A stretch of 64,000 nt of DNA from Cytophagaceae bacterium (GTDB lineage Bacteria; Bacteroidota; Bacteroidia; Cytophagales; Spirosomataceae). Both the position numbers and the translations under genes were made by a program. Location: assembly GCA_027491315.1 (NCBI GenBank), contig JAIXWL010000017.1:150422-214421 (forward strand), given 5' to 3'. The notes under the pieces are model-generated. The model ran no database searches, had not been told where the DNA came from, and saw nothing but the letters and a program-made list of their open reading frames with translations. This document shows, in pieces, positions 54,440-63,121 of the stretch (the first letter of the stretch is position 1; each line of letters opens with the position of its first letter).

Positions 54440-55207
54440 TTATTGTTTTTGATATCCAATTGTTTGATAGAAATGCTCGGCATAATTTTCACTCAATGGA
54501 ATATGATTTTCCCCAATCTTAATTTTTTGATTGCGGATAGACTCTACCTTTTTCAATGAAACAATGAAAGATTTATGAATTCGAAGAAAATCTGAAGAAG
54601 GCAGTTTTTCCTCTATGGACTTCATTGTCATCCGACAAACCACCGGGAATTTCTGCGTCTTTAAATGAATTTTGATATAGTCCTTTAATCCTTCTATGTA
54701 TAAAATATCATCCAACATGATTTTCATCAAAGAGTAATCAGCATGTATAAAGATGTATTCCAATTTGTTGGTGTCTGCAACTTGCAGACCAATCGATTTT
54801 TTACTTTTGTAGAAATCTAGGGCCTTATTGGTGGCCTTTAGGAAGCGCTCAAAGGAGATAGGTTTTAACACATAATCCACCACATCCAAGTTAAAACCCT
54901 CTATCGCATACTGCTGATAAGCGGTTACAAAAATGACCATGGGTTTTTGAGTCAGCCCTTCTAGGAATTGAACTCCCGTTAAACCAGGCATTTGAATGTC
55001 TAAGAAAATTAAATCTACCGGTGTTTTTTGTAAAAACTCCATGGCCTCAAAGGCATTCCGACAACGGGCTTCTAATTTCAGAAAAGGTATTTTGGCAATA
55101 TTATCTTCCAATAAATCTAAAGCCAAACTCTCATCGTCCACCGCAATACAACGTAAAATGGTGGAAGAAACTTCTGTAAATTTTTCGTTTGAGACCTCTT
55201 CTGACAT
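54440..55207 (-). CDS. LytTR-family response regulator
   Basis: A 255-residue response regulator: receiver domain (about 18-135) with acidic pair Asp24-Asp25 (IAVDDE), phospho-acceptor Asp70 (LIFLDIQMPGLTG), and the lysine of VLKPISFERF. A C-terminal LytTR DNA-binding domain follows (about 155-255, DILYIEGLKDYIKIHL and FLRIHKSFIVSL). It is encoded two bases after its sensor kinase. The target genes are unknown; the divergent DUF1080 gene is one candidate by position. Confidence 0.93.
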   Translation of the reverse strand: MSEEVSNEKFTEVSSTILRCIAVDDESLALDLLEDNIAKIPFLKLEARCRNAFEAMEFLQKTPVDLIFLDIQMPGLTGVQFLEGLTQKPMVIFVTAYQQYAIEGFNLDVVDYVLKPISFERFLKATNKALDFYKSKKSIGLQVADTNKLEYIFIHADYSLMKIMLDDILYIEGLKDYIKIHLKTQKFPVVCRMTMKSIEEKLPSSDFLRIHKSFIVSLKKVESIRNQKIKIGENHIPLSENYAEHFYQTIGYQKQ

Positions 55208-55209
55208 AA

Positions 55210-56262
55210 TTACATGTGTTGTATTTCTAGTTCAATCTGGTAGTATTCACCCTCTTCACTAATCTTCAATTGATGCTTATCTGGATAAAGTAGTTCTAAT
55301 CTACGTTTTACATTGGTCAAACCAATACCCGAGCTATCATCTTTTTTCTCACTCTTTTGTGAACTTACTTTATTTTTAACTCCAAAGTATAATTTTTCAT
55401 TGTCATCCAACAAGGTGATTTCAATGATAGGATTCATCACCATACCTACCCCATGTTTGAAAGCATTTTCTACAAACGGAATCAATAACATAGGTTCAAT
55501 GGAATTAGGGGTATCTGCTAATTTATGGTTGAATGTAATCTCGATATCATTCCCAAAACGGATTTTTTGTAATTCAATGTAGTTTTCTAAATACACCATT
55601 TCTTTACTAATCGCTACTTTCGCATCCGTCGTTTCATAAATCATGTAGCGCATTAATTCAGATAATTTGATGACCACCGATTCCACCATTTCTGGCTTTC
55701 TTCTAGACAAGGAAACAATGCTGTTCAAGACATTGAACATGAAATGAGGGCTAATTTGCGACCTTAAAAAAGATAATTCTGATTTCAACCTCTCGTTTTC
55801 CTCCTCTTTTTGAATTTCTTTCTCTTTTAAATTATCTGATAAGAAACGATAAGATACGCCAATAGCTACGATAAATAATAATTGGAAAATGGTACCCATG
55901 AAAGGCCCTCTTCTAAATCCGCTCCCACGCCCTTTAACATGTTCGGTAATAATAATCAATTCTTGTAATTGATAATACACCCAAATCATTCCAGGGATAG
56001 CAATCGATAATAAAATCAAATAAAGAATGATTCCTTTTTTCTTTAAAATCTTAGGTATAAGTATTTCTGTGTTTAAATAGAAGAAAGGAATGTTACTGAA
56101 AGCGAAGGCAATAAAGAAAGTAGTCCAAGAATTATAACGTTGTAATGCCTGAGGATCAGTTGTGTTAGGACTTGGCCGCATCCAATAGGGTAAAGCTAAG
56201 AAACATGCCCAGAATATGACATGAAGTAAAATGGGTTTGAATCTAAAAATTTTATTTGGCAT
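55210..56262 (-). CDS. LytS-like sensor histidine kinase
   Basis: A 350-residue kinase with four membrane spans (about 10-27, 45-62, 78-97 and 122-140) and almost no periplasmic domain. A coiled linker (145-165) leads to the His_kinase domain: the phospho-acceptor is His173 in RSQISPHFMFNVLNSIV, and the ATPase part has MLLIPFVENAFKHG and SGIGLTNVKRRL. A glycine/arginine-rich loop (GRGSGFRRGPF, about 111-121) before the last span is unusual. It pairs with the LytTR regulator two bases downstream. Confidence 0.93.
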   Translation of the reverse strand: MPNKIFRFKPILLHVIFWACFLALPYWMRPSPNTTDPQALQRYNSWTTFFIAFAFSNIPFFYLNTEILIPKILKKKGIILYLILLSIAIPGMIWVYYQLQELIIITEHVKGRGSGFRRGPFMGTIFQLLFIVAIGVSYRFLSDNLKEKEIQKEEENERLKSELSFLRSQISPHFMFNVLNSIVSLSRRKPEMVESVVIKLSELMRYMIYETTDAKVAISKEMVYLENYIELQKIRFGNDIEITFNHKLADTPNSIEPMLLIPFVENAFKHGVGMVMNPIIEITLLDDNEKLYFGVKNKVSSQKSEKKDDSSGIGLTNVKRRLELLYPDKHQLKISEEGEYYQIELEIQHM

Positions 56263-56419
56263 CGTTTTTAGGGTACATCGAACTCAAATTAACTTAATAA
56301 TTCTTATATTTCTCATAAATTTTCTACCATATTCCCAATTGTGCCGATGAAGTAGCCAATTGATTTTTCGGTAGAAATGAAATTTATACCAACGATTACC
56401 CAAACCTACATTTAAAAAA

Positions 56420-58222
56420 ATGAAAAAACTTTTCCTCCTTCTGTTAATGCCTTGTGTATCATGGGCTCAACAGGAGATACCTCTCAATGACCTTCGCGCA
56501 TTTGATCAACCCAGTAGTAATTGGACCATTGAACAAGCTGTAAAGGCCAATTTCACAGACACCTCCTTTCAAGTTAGTGCTGGAAAAGGAATCTTAGTCA
56601 ACACCTTAAGAAACGGAAAATACAAGCGTTCCGATGATTTAAAATTTAAATTAAATCACGGAGATATTCGTTTAATGCTTGATTTCATGCTTCCGAAGGG
56701 GGCTAATTCAGGCATCTATTTACAAGGTCGATATGAAGTTCAACTTTTTGATTCCTTCGCTAAAAAACAAAGGATGAAGTTTGGCGATTGTGGAGGAATC
56801 TACGAAAGATGGGATGATGCCAGAGGTAAAGGAAATGAAGGTTACGAAGGGTATGCCCCTCGTCAAAATGCCTGCAAAGCTCCTGGATTATGGCAAAGCA
56901 TTGAAATAGATTTTCAAGCTCCTAGATTTGATGCCGCTGGAAAAAAGATCAAAAATGCTGTAATTAAAAAGGTGATTCTTAATGGAATTTTAGTTCAGGA
57001 AAACATCGAAGTTTCCGGTATGACTCGTGGAGCTTTGTTTGAAAAGGAAGCAGCCATGGGGCCAATTATCATTCAAGGAGACCATGGACCTATTGCCTTC
57101 AAAAACTTACGTTATGAAACATACGAAAAGCCTACTGTAAGTCTAGGCGATTTGAATTATTCATATTATGAAGGGGCCTTCACTAATCTTCAAGCCAATA
57201 ATGCCATTCCTTTGTTGAAAGCTAAGGCAACAGAAATTACGGGTAAGACCATTAAAGTGCAGAAGGACTTTTTGTTGGTTTACGAAGGAGAATTAAACGT
57301 TCCTGAGGCAGATACCTATGAATTTATTACAAACTGGACCGGAAAGGGTCGCTTGGAAGTGGATGGTCAAGTATTGAATCAAGGAGATTATTGGTATACT
57401 GACCGTGTGAGTCAATCCAAAGCATTAAGCGCAGGAAAACATACTTTTAAATTAAGCTTTAGTAAGGATTTTTCTTGGGGTAATAGAGCCCTGGGCCTAT
57501 TTGTAAAAAGGATTGGTTCACATACCGTGGCCTTGCATGCTAGAACTTCTTTACCGGATCCTGAAGCAGTGGGATTAATTGAAGTGAAAGCTGAGTCGGA
57601 ACCTGTTTATCAGCGTTCCTTTGCCTTTCATCAAGGGGTCAAAAAGACACATGTCATTCATGTAGGTGATCCTGCTGGAGTACATTTTTCTTATGATTTA
57701 AATCAAGGAGGCTTGATGCAAGTTTGGCGTGGTAAATTCTTGAATGCTACACAAATGTGGGAAAATAGGGGAGAGCCGCAGACCGCAGAACCCTTGGGCT
57801 TAAATCAAGTTTTGGATGCTAAGTTTCCTTTGGTTATCAGTGGACAAGCGCAACCCGATTCCGTTAATAATGCTCAATGGATGTATAAAGGATATCGAAT
57901 ACACCAAGGTAGACCTGTTTTTATGTACCAATGGGATAATGTACTTTTAGAGGATAATTTGGTGCCCAATTCGAATGGTACAGGTTGGACTAGGACTCTT
58001 TCTTGGAAGGCGAAACAAGGATCAAATCCATCTTTTGATTTAATTCTAGGTACAAGTACCTCCGTGGTGAAGGTTCAACCGGGTTTGATTTCATTGGATG
58101 GGAATCAATATTTTGTCCAATGGAATGGAGGGTCTGAGACGGTCCAAAATTTAAGCAATGGCAAACAACAAGTTCGAATTCCCGCCCAAGGAAACAGTAT
58201 TTCATATCAAGTGATTTGGTAA
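56420..58222 (+). CDS. secreted DUF1080 (3-keto-disaccharide hydrolase-like) protein
   Basis: A 600-residue exported protein (signal peptide about 1-16). About 30-235 is a DUF1080 concanavalin-like fold: SGIYLQGRYEVQLFDSF and CGGIYERWDD, with YEGYAPRQNACKAPGLWQSI. A middle domain (about 245-365) resembles PA14/carbohydrate-binding beta-sandwiches (SYYEGAFTNL, GRLEVDGQVL). The last 230 residues are unassigned. DUF1080 proteins include 3-keto-glycoside hydrolases. It starts an apparent operon with the haem protein 13 bases later and is divergent from the LytTR system. Confidence 0.82.
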   Translation: MKKLFLLLLMPCVSWAQQEIPLNDLRAFDQPSSNWTIEQAVKANFTDTSFQVSAGKGILVNTLRNGKYKRSDDLKFKLNHGDIRLMLDFMLPKGANSGIYLQGRYEVQLFDSFAKKQRMKFGDCGGIYERWDDARGKGNEGYEGYAPRQNACKAPGLWQSIEIDFQAPRFDAAGKKIKNAVIKKVILNGILVQENIEVSGMTRGALFEKEAAMGPIIIQGDHGPIAFKNLRYETYEKPTVSLGDLNYSYYEGAFTNLQANNAIPLLKAKATEITGKTIKVQKDFLLVYEGELNVPEADTYEFITNWTGKGRLEVDGQVLNQGDYWYTDRVSQSKALSAGKHTFKLSFSKDFSWGNRALGLFVKRIGSHTVALHARTSLPDPEAVGLIEVKAESEPVYQRSFAFHQGVKKTHVIHVGDPAGVHFSYDLNQGGLMQVWRGKFLNATQMWENRGEPQTAEPLGLNQVLDAKFPLVISGQAQPDSVNNAQWMYKGYRIHQGRPVFMYQWDNVLLEDNLVPNSNGTGWTRTLSWKAKQGSNPSFDLILGTSTSVVKVQPGLISLDGNQYFVQWNGGSETVQNLSNGKQQVRIPAQGNSISYQVIW

Positions 58223-58235
58223 ACCTTATTTTAAC

Positions 58236-60101
58236 ATGAAACATACAATAAGCATCTTATTAATATGCATATCGACTTTTGCACTGGCCCAAAATCCAGC
58301 TGCAAAAACAGAAAAGGATTTTTATGAAATAAAAACCTTACCCATTCCCCAAGATATTTATTTAGAAATCGGAGGAATTGCCACCATGCCTGATGGTCGT
58401 TTGGGTGTAAGTACGCGAAGGGGAGAAATTTGGATTATCGAGAATCCCTACCAAAAAGATAGCCACCAAACATACTACCGTCGATTTGCCAGTGGTATGC
58501 ACGAAATACTAGGTTTAGCCTATAAGGATGGTGCTTTTTATTGCTCCCAACGGGGGGAATTAACCAAAGTGTCAGATACCGACCGAGATGGAGTGGCAGA
58601 TCGCTATGAACCAATCTACCAATTTCAGCTTTCTGGAAATTACCATGAATACACCTATGGGCCGGTATTCGATAAAAATGGAGATATGTGGGTTACCCTT
58701 AATTTAGCATGGGTAGGCTTTGGAGAAGGTAAGTTTTCAAAATGGAGAGGCTGGTTAGTCAAGATTAGTCCAGATGGGAAATTAGAACCTTTTGCCGCAG
58801 GTTTACGCTCGCCAGCAGGTTATAGCATTAACCAAGAAGGAGATATTTTTTACGGTGAAAACCAAGGTGACTGGGTTGGGTCTGGTCGAGTGACGCATTT
58901 AGCAAAAGGTGATTTTGCGGGCAATCCAGGAGGATTAAAATGGGCCAAAGAACCCAATAGTCCTTTTAAGTTGACTTTGGAAGAAATTCCAGACAATGGC
59001 GCTCCGATGTTTGAGGCGGCCAAAAAAGTGAAAAACTTGAAGCTTCCTGCCGTTTGGTTCCCGCATGCTATCATGGGTATTTCCACTTCGGATATTTTGC
59101 AAGATACCACAGGTGGCAAGTTTAGTCCATTCCCAGGTCAGTACTTCGTGGCAGACCAAGGGCAATCCAAAGTGATGCGTATGGGTTTGGAGAAAGTGAA
59201 TGGTGTCTATCAAGGTTTTTGCATTAATTACCGAGAGGGTTTTCAATCCGGTATTTTACGGGAACGTTTTGGTTTAGATGGAAGTATGTTTGTAGGTATG
59301 ACCTCCCGCGGGTGGGGGTCTACGGGTAAAGATAATTTTGGTTTACAACGCTTGATTTGGAATGGAATTACCCCTTTCGAAATTAATATGATTGAAGCCA
59401 GATCGGATGGATTTGAAATTAGCTTTACGCAAGCAGTGGATGTGAACTCAGTAAAAAAAGCAGCTTCTTATGCCCTAAGGTCCTATATCTACAAATACCA
59501 CCATCAATATGGTAGCCCCATTATTGATGTAAAAGACCTGACGATAAAAGGCATTGTGGTGTCCGCAGATAAAAAGAAGGTTCGATTCGTTTTGGATAAT
59601 GTTCGTCAATATTTCATACATGAATTTAAATTGACAGGGGTAAAAAATGAGGCAGGAGAACCTTTACTACACGAAACGGCATATTATACTTTGAATCAAA
59701 TTCCTTCTGGTGATAAAGTCGTTTTGAATGCATCCAATAGCCCAGTTGTGGAAAAAGTGGTGGTTGAGAAAAAGGTTTCTAAAGTGGAAAACGCGAAAGG
59801 CTCAACAATAATTTCAGATAATGAAGCCATGGCATTATTGAAGAAACATACCTGCGTCGCTTGCCATGCGCGTGAAGAGAAATTAATAGGCCCTTCGTTT
59901 ACCGATATTTCTAAAAGGAAATACAGTGACAAACAAATTTTAGCATTGGTTTACAAGCCTAATCCTAAAAACTGGCCAGACTTTGCCACTGAAATGGCGC
60001 CTATGTCACACGTTCCAGCTAAAGATGTTTTAAAAATTGCTTCCTGGATTAATGGCCTAACGCAGAAAAGAGCCAATGACGCCTTGATAAATCGCGATTA
60101 A
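58236..60101 (+). CDS. secreted beta-propeller dehydrogenase-like protein with cytochrome c domain
   Basis: A 621-residue exported protein (signal peptide about 1-19). About 35-390 resembles the soluble glucose/L-sorbosone dehydrogenase-type beta-propeller found with DUF1080 proteins (GIATMPDGRLGVSTRRGEI, SPAGYSINQEGDIFYGENQG). A linker with repeated Val-Val-Glu-Lys follows. A C-terminal class I cytochrome c domain has the haem motif CVACH (540-544) and a candidate distal Met587 or Met590 (TEMAPMSH). It could oxidise a sugar and pass electrons to a periplasmic carrier; cofactor and substrate are unknown. Ends at a bidirectional terminator. Confidence 0.82.
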   Translation: MKHTISILLICISTFALAQNPAAKTEKDFYEIKTLPIPQDIYLEIGGIATMPDGRLGVSTRRGEIWIIENPYQKDSHQTYYRRFASGMHEILGLAYKDGAFYCSQRGELTKVSDTDRDGVADRYEPIYQFQLSGNYHEYTYGPVFDKNGDMWVTLNLAWVGFGEGKFSKWRGWLVKISPDGKLEPFAAGLRSPAGYSINQEGDIFYGENQGDWVGSGRVTHLAKGDFAGNPGGLKWAKEPNSPFKLTLEEIPDNGAPMFEAAKKVKNLKLPAVWFPHAIMGISTSDILQDTTGGKFSPFPGQYFVADQGQSKVMRMGLEKVNGVYQGFCINYREGFQSGILRERFGLDGSMFVGMTSRGWGSTGKDNFGLQRLIWNGITPFEINMIEARSDGFEISFTQAVDVNSVKKAASYALRSYIYKYHHQYGSPIIDVKDLTIKGIVVSADKKKVRFVLDNVRQYFIHEFKLTGVKNEAGEPLLHETAYYTLNQIPSGDKVVLNASNSPVVEKVVVEKKVSKVENAKGSTIISDNEAMALLKKHTCVACHAREEKLIGPSFTDISKRKYSDKQILALVYKPNPKNWPDFATEMAPMSHVPAKDVLKIASWINGLTQKRANDALINRD

Positions 60102-60107
60102 AGCATA

Positions 60108-60139
60108 AAAAAAGTCTCCTTGAAAAAGGAGACTTTTTT
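60108..60139. terminator. bidirectional terminator
   Basis: Arms AAAAAAGTCTCCTT (60108-60121) and AAGGAGACTTTTTT (60126-60139) pair perfectly around a GAAA loop. The A and T runs on each side let it end both the cytochrome gene and the convergent DUF1573 gene. Confidence 0.9.
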
Positions 60140-60156
60140 ATTTAAGTAGAAAAGGA

Positions 60157-60534
60157 TTAAGCTTTTGGTTTTACAGATCCCGAAATCATTAAAATAATTT
60201 GGGAAGTAGAACCATTGTTTATCACCGTTATTGTTTTACTAAAGTTACCTGGTCTACCTGTTGAGTTGTATGACGCAGTAACCTTTCCAGTTTTACCTGG
60301 CATTATCGGTTCTCTTGTCCAATCTGGGGTGGTACAACCACAAGAAGGCTGAACATTTGAAATAACTACAGGTGCATTACCTGTATTCGTGAATTCAAAG
60401 CTGTAGGTTGCTTGAACTCCTTCAGCAATGGTGCCGAAATCGTGCTTTTCTTTTTTGAATTTTAAAGTTCCTTGGGCGTTGGATTGAAATGCAAAACCTA
60501 CTAACAAAGCCAAAATACCAATTAATTTTTTCAT
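60157..60534 (-). CDS. secreted DUF1573 protein
   Basis: A 125-residue exported protein: signal peptide MKKLIGILALLVGFAFQSNA, then one DUF1573 immunoglobulin-like domain with HDFGTIAEGVQATYSFEFTN and PSCGCTTPDWT. The CGC motif in that position is typical of the family. The start at 60534 is chosen because it gives a clean signal peptide; the frame stays open to 60609. Function not established; such proteins are abundant in Bacteroidota envelopes. Confidence 0.88.
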   Translation of the reverse strand: MKKLIGILALLVGFAFQSNAQGTLKFKKEKHDFGTIAEGVQATYSFEFTNTGNAPVVISNVQPSCGCTTPDWTREPIMPGKTGKVTASYNSTGRPGNFSKTITVINNGSTSQIILMISGSVKPKA

Positions 60535-60698
60535 GCTTTTTCGTTTGAAATTTTTCAATGTATGGATAGCAAAGCTATAACAAAGCAAAGATTCAGCAAA
60601 AGAATTCACTTATTTTTTATCGAAGAATTGCTTGACACAGTATTTGGCTCACGATTATTTTATCGTATTTTTACCTCGTAATTTTTAACAATTCTCCT

Positions 60699-63119
60699 TT
60701 GATTCAACCCAAGCCATCCCAATTTTCACGTGTTGAGATTGATTTCAATCCAGACAAAGTATTGGAAGATTACCGTTTGGCAGTCCTCAGTAGGCAATGT
60801 AGCCTGCTAGTTCGTAAAGAAGTTTTTTCTGGTCGAGCTAAATTTGGTATCTATGGTGATGGTAAAGAATTGTGCCAAATAGCCCTTGCCCGTTCCATGA
60901 GGTTGGGGGATTATGTTTCAGGATATTATCGAGATCAAACCATTGGAGTGGCTATTGGCGACTTAACTTGGCCGCAATATTTTGCTCAGCTTTATGGACA
61001 TCCGGATCGTCAGTTCGACCCTCATTCGGCGGGTAGGCAGATGAATAATCACCATGCCACACGCTGGTTGGATGATCAAGGAGAATGGTTAGATCAAACA
61101 AATCAATACAATTCAGTGGCAGGAGTTTCCTCCACTGCCATGCAAATTCCTCGATCTTTAGGCATTGCTTATGCCTCAAAAATGTATCAGTATCGAGAGG
61201 ATTTATCTCCATGGAAGGAGCTTTTTTCCAAGGATGGTAAAGAGGTGTGTTATACCACCATCGGGGATGCCTCTACTTCGGAGGGGATGTTTTTTGAATG
61301 CATTAATGCCGCGGGTGTCTTACAAATTCCAATTATTTTTTCTGTTTGGGATGATGGATATGGCATTTCTGTACCAATTGAATATCAGACAACAAAGTCT
61401 TCCATTTCCAAGGTCTTAGCGGGCTTCCAACGAAATGAAGGAGAAAAAGGATTAGAGATCATTCAAGTGAAAGCCTGGGATTACCCAGGTTTAATTCAAG
61501 CCTACCAAAAGGCCTCCAAATTAGCTAGAGAAGAATTTGTACCTTGTTTGGTTCATGTAATTGAATGTACCCAACCTCAAGGTCACTCGGCTTCTGGTTC
61601 GCATGAGCGCTATAAATCAGCAGAGCGACTAGCTTGGGAGCATGAGGTAGATTGTAATGTATTATTCAGAAATTGGGTTTTGGAGCATGGATTTGCTTCA
61701 GAAGATCAATTGAAGGCCATCGATGATGCGGCGGTACTTGAAGCCAGGAAATACCAAAAGGAAGCTTTTGCTGCTTACATGGCTTCCATTGAGCCTGATA
61801 AAAAAGCATTTTTAAGGGTAGCCCAAAATTTAATGGAATCAACCAATGAAGGGAGTTTATTATCCCCAATTTTGGATGAACTAAAGCAATTGCCCTATCC
61901 TATTTTCTCAGACTTAGTCCGTGCAGGACGAAAGACTTTACGAGCATTTCGAGTCTATCAAGGCCCTGCAGTTAAGCTGTTGAGAAAATGGTTGAGTGAA
62001 TTAGAAGAAAGAAATCATCGTCGATTTAGCTCTCATCAATTCAGTGAATCTCAACATTCACCATTGTTGGTTAATCCGGTAAAACCCATTTATTCCAAAG
62101 ATCCAACTTTCGTAGATGGACGTGAAATTTTAAACAAGAGTTTTGCTCATTTTTTAGAGGATCCACGTGTGTTTATTTTAGGGGAGGATGTAGGTAAAAT
62201 CGGGGATGTAAATCAAACGCTTGCCGGTTTACAAGAAGTATTCGGAGATTTGAAAATTACCGATACCGGCATACGAGAAATAAGTATTGTAGGTCAAGGA
62301 ATTGGTGCTTCCATGCGGGGTTTGAGGCCTATCGTTGAGATTCAATATTTGGATTATATCTTTTATCCATTCCCGGTTCTTTCAGATGATTTAGCTTGTT
62401 TGCATTATAGAACTGCCGGTGGACAAAAAGCACCTATGATATTACGTACCCGTGGACATCGTTTAGAGGGGATTTGGCATTCAGGGAGTCCTATGGCTGT
62501 ATTAATAAATGGTTTACGGGGGATTCATTTCTGTGTGCCAAGGAATATGACACAAGCAGCCGGAATGTACCGAACCTTGTTGAAAGGTGATGATCCAGGA
62601 ATTGTGGTTGAATGCCTAAACGGTTATCGCCTGAAGGAAGCTTTACCTGAAAATTTAGATGAAATTTCGGTTCCATTAGGGATTCCTGAAGTTTTGCGTG
62701 AGGGTACTGATATTACGATAGTTACTTACGGTTCTATGTGCCGTTTGGTGATGGAAGCTTCAGAAACCTTATCTACGATGGGTATTTCTGTTGAGGTAAT
62801 AGATGTTCAAACATTATTGCCTTTTGACCGCACCCAAATTATTGCAGCATCGATTCAGAAAACACATCGAGTGCTTTTTGCGGATGAAGATATGCCTGGA
62901 GGAACTACCGCATATATGATGCAAGAGGTTTTAGATAAACAAGGGGCTTTTGCTTGGTTAGATACCCCAGCTCGTTGTTTAGCCGCACCTCCACATCGTC
63001 CAGCTTATAGTTCAGATGGTGATTATTTCTCTAAGCCCAATGTAGAGAATGTGGTGGATACCATTTATGAAATGATGAGAGAGTCTGACCCCGGACTTTT
63101 CCCCGCTATATATTTCTAA
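60699..63119 (+). CDS. fused alpha/beta 2-oxoacid dehydrogenase E1 component
   Basis: An 806-residue thiamine diphosphate enzyme with both E1 subunits in one chain, as seen in Bacteroidota. The alpha part (about 20-400) has the ThDP motif from Gly189-Asp-Ala to WDDGYGIS (217-224), in which Asp takes the place of the usual Asn. The beta part (about 470-806) has ILGEDVGKIGDVNQTL and IQYLDYIFYPF. The likely reaction is decarboxylation of branched-chain 2-oxoacids or pyruvate, feeding an E2 not present here. It starts with TTG at 60699; the first in-frame ATG is some 65 residues in. nuoI follows after two bases. Confidence 0.88.
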   Translation: MIQPKPSQFSRVEIDFNPDKVLEDYRLAVLSRQCSLLVRKEVFSGRAKFGIYGDGKELCQIALARSMRLGDYVSGYYRDQTIGVAIGDLTWPQYFAQLYGHPDRQFDPHSAGRQMNNHHATRWLDDQGEWLDQTNQYNSVAGVSSTAMQIPRSLGIAYASKMYQYREDLSPWKELFSKDGKEVCYTTIGDASTSEGMFFECINAAGVLQIPIIFSVWDDGYGISVPIEYQTTKSSISKVLAGFQRNEGEKGLEIIQVKAWDYPGLIQAYQKASKLAREEFVPCLVHVIECTQPQGHSASGSHERYKSAERLAWEHEVDCNVLFRNWVLEHGFASEDQLKAIDDAAVLEARKYQKEAFAAYMASIEPDKKAFLRVAQNLMESTNEGSLLSPILDELKQLPYPIFSDLVRAGRKTLRAFRVYQGPAVKLLRKWLSELEERNHRRFSSHQFSESQHSPLLVNPVKPIYSKDPTFVDGREILNKSFAHFLEDPRVFILGEDVGKIGDVNQTLAGLQEVFGDLKITDTGIREISIVGQGIGASMRGLRPIVEIQYLDYIFYPFPVLSDDLACLHYRTAGGQKAPMILRTRGHRLEGIWHSGSPMAVLINGLRGIHFCVPRNMTQAAGMYRTLLKGDDPGIVVECLNGYRLKEALPENLDEISVPLGIPEVLREGTDITIVTYGSMCRLVMEASETLSTMGISVEVIDVQTLLPFDRTQIIAASIQKTHRVLFADEDMPGGTTAYMMQEVLDKQGAFAWLDTPARCLAAPPHRPAYSSDGDYFSKPNVENVVDTIYEMMRESDPGLFPAIYF

Positions 63120-63121
63120 TC

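Noticed and set aside
54440..56262. LytTR system as a quorum-sensing (agr-like) locus
   Set aside because: No signal-peptide precursor or processing enzyme gene is adjacent; the kinase is of the general LytS type.
58935..59246. Minus-strand open frame inside the haem protein gene
   Set aside because: No start context or motif; the plus-strand protein is continuous through it.
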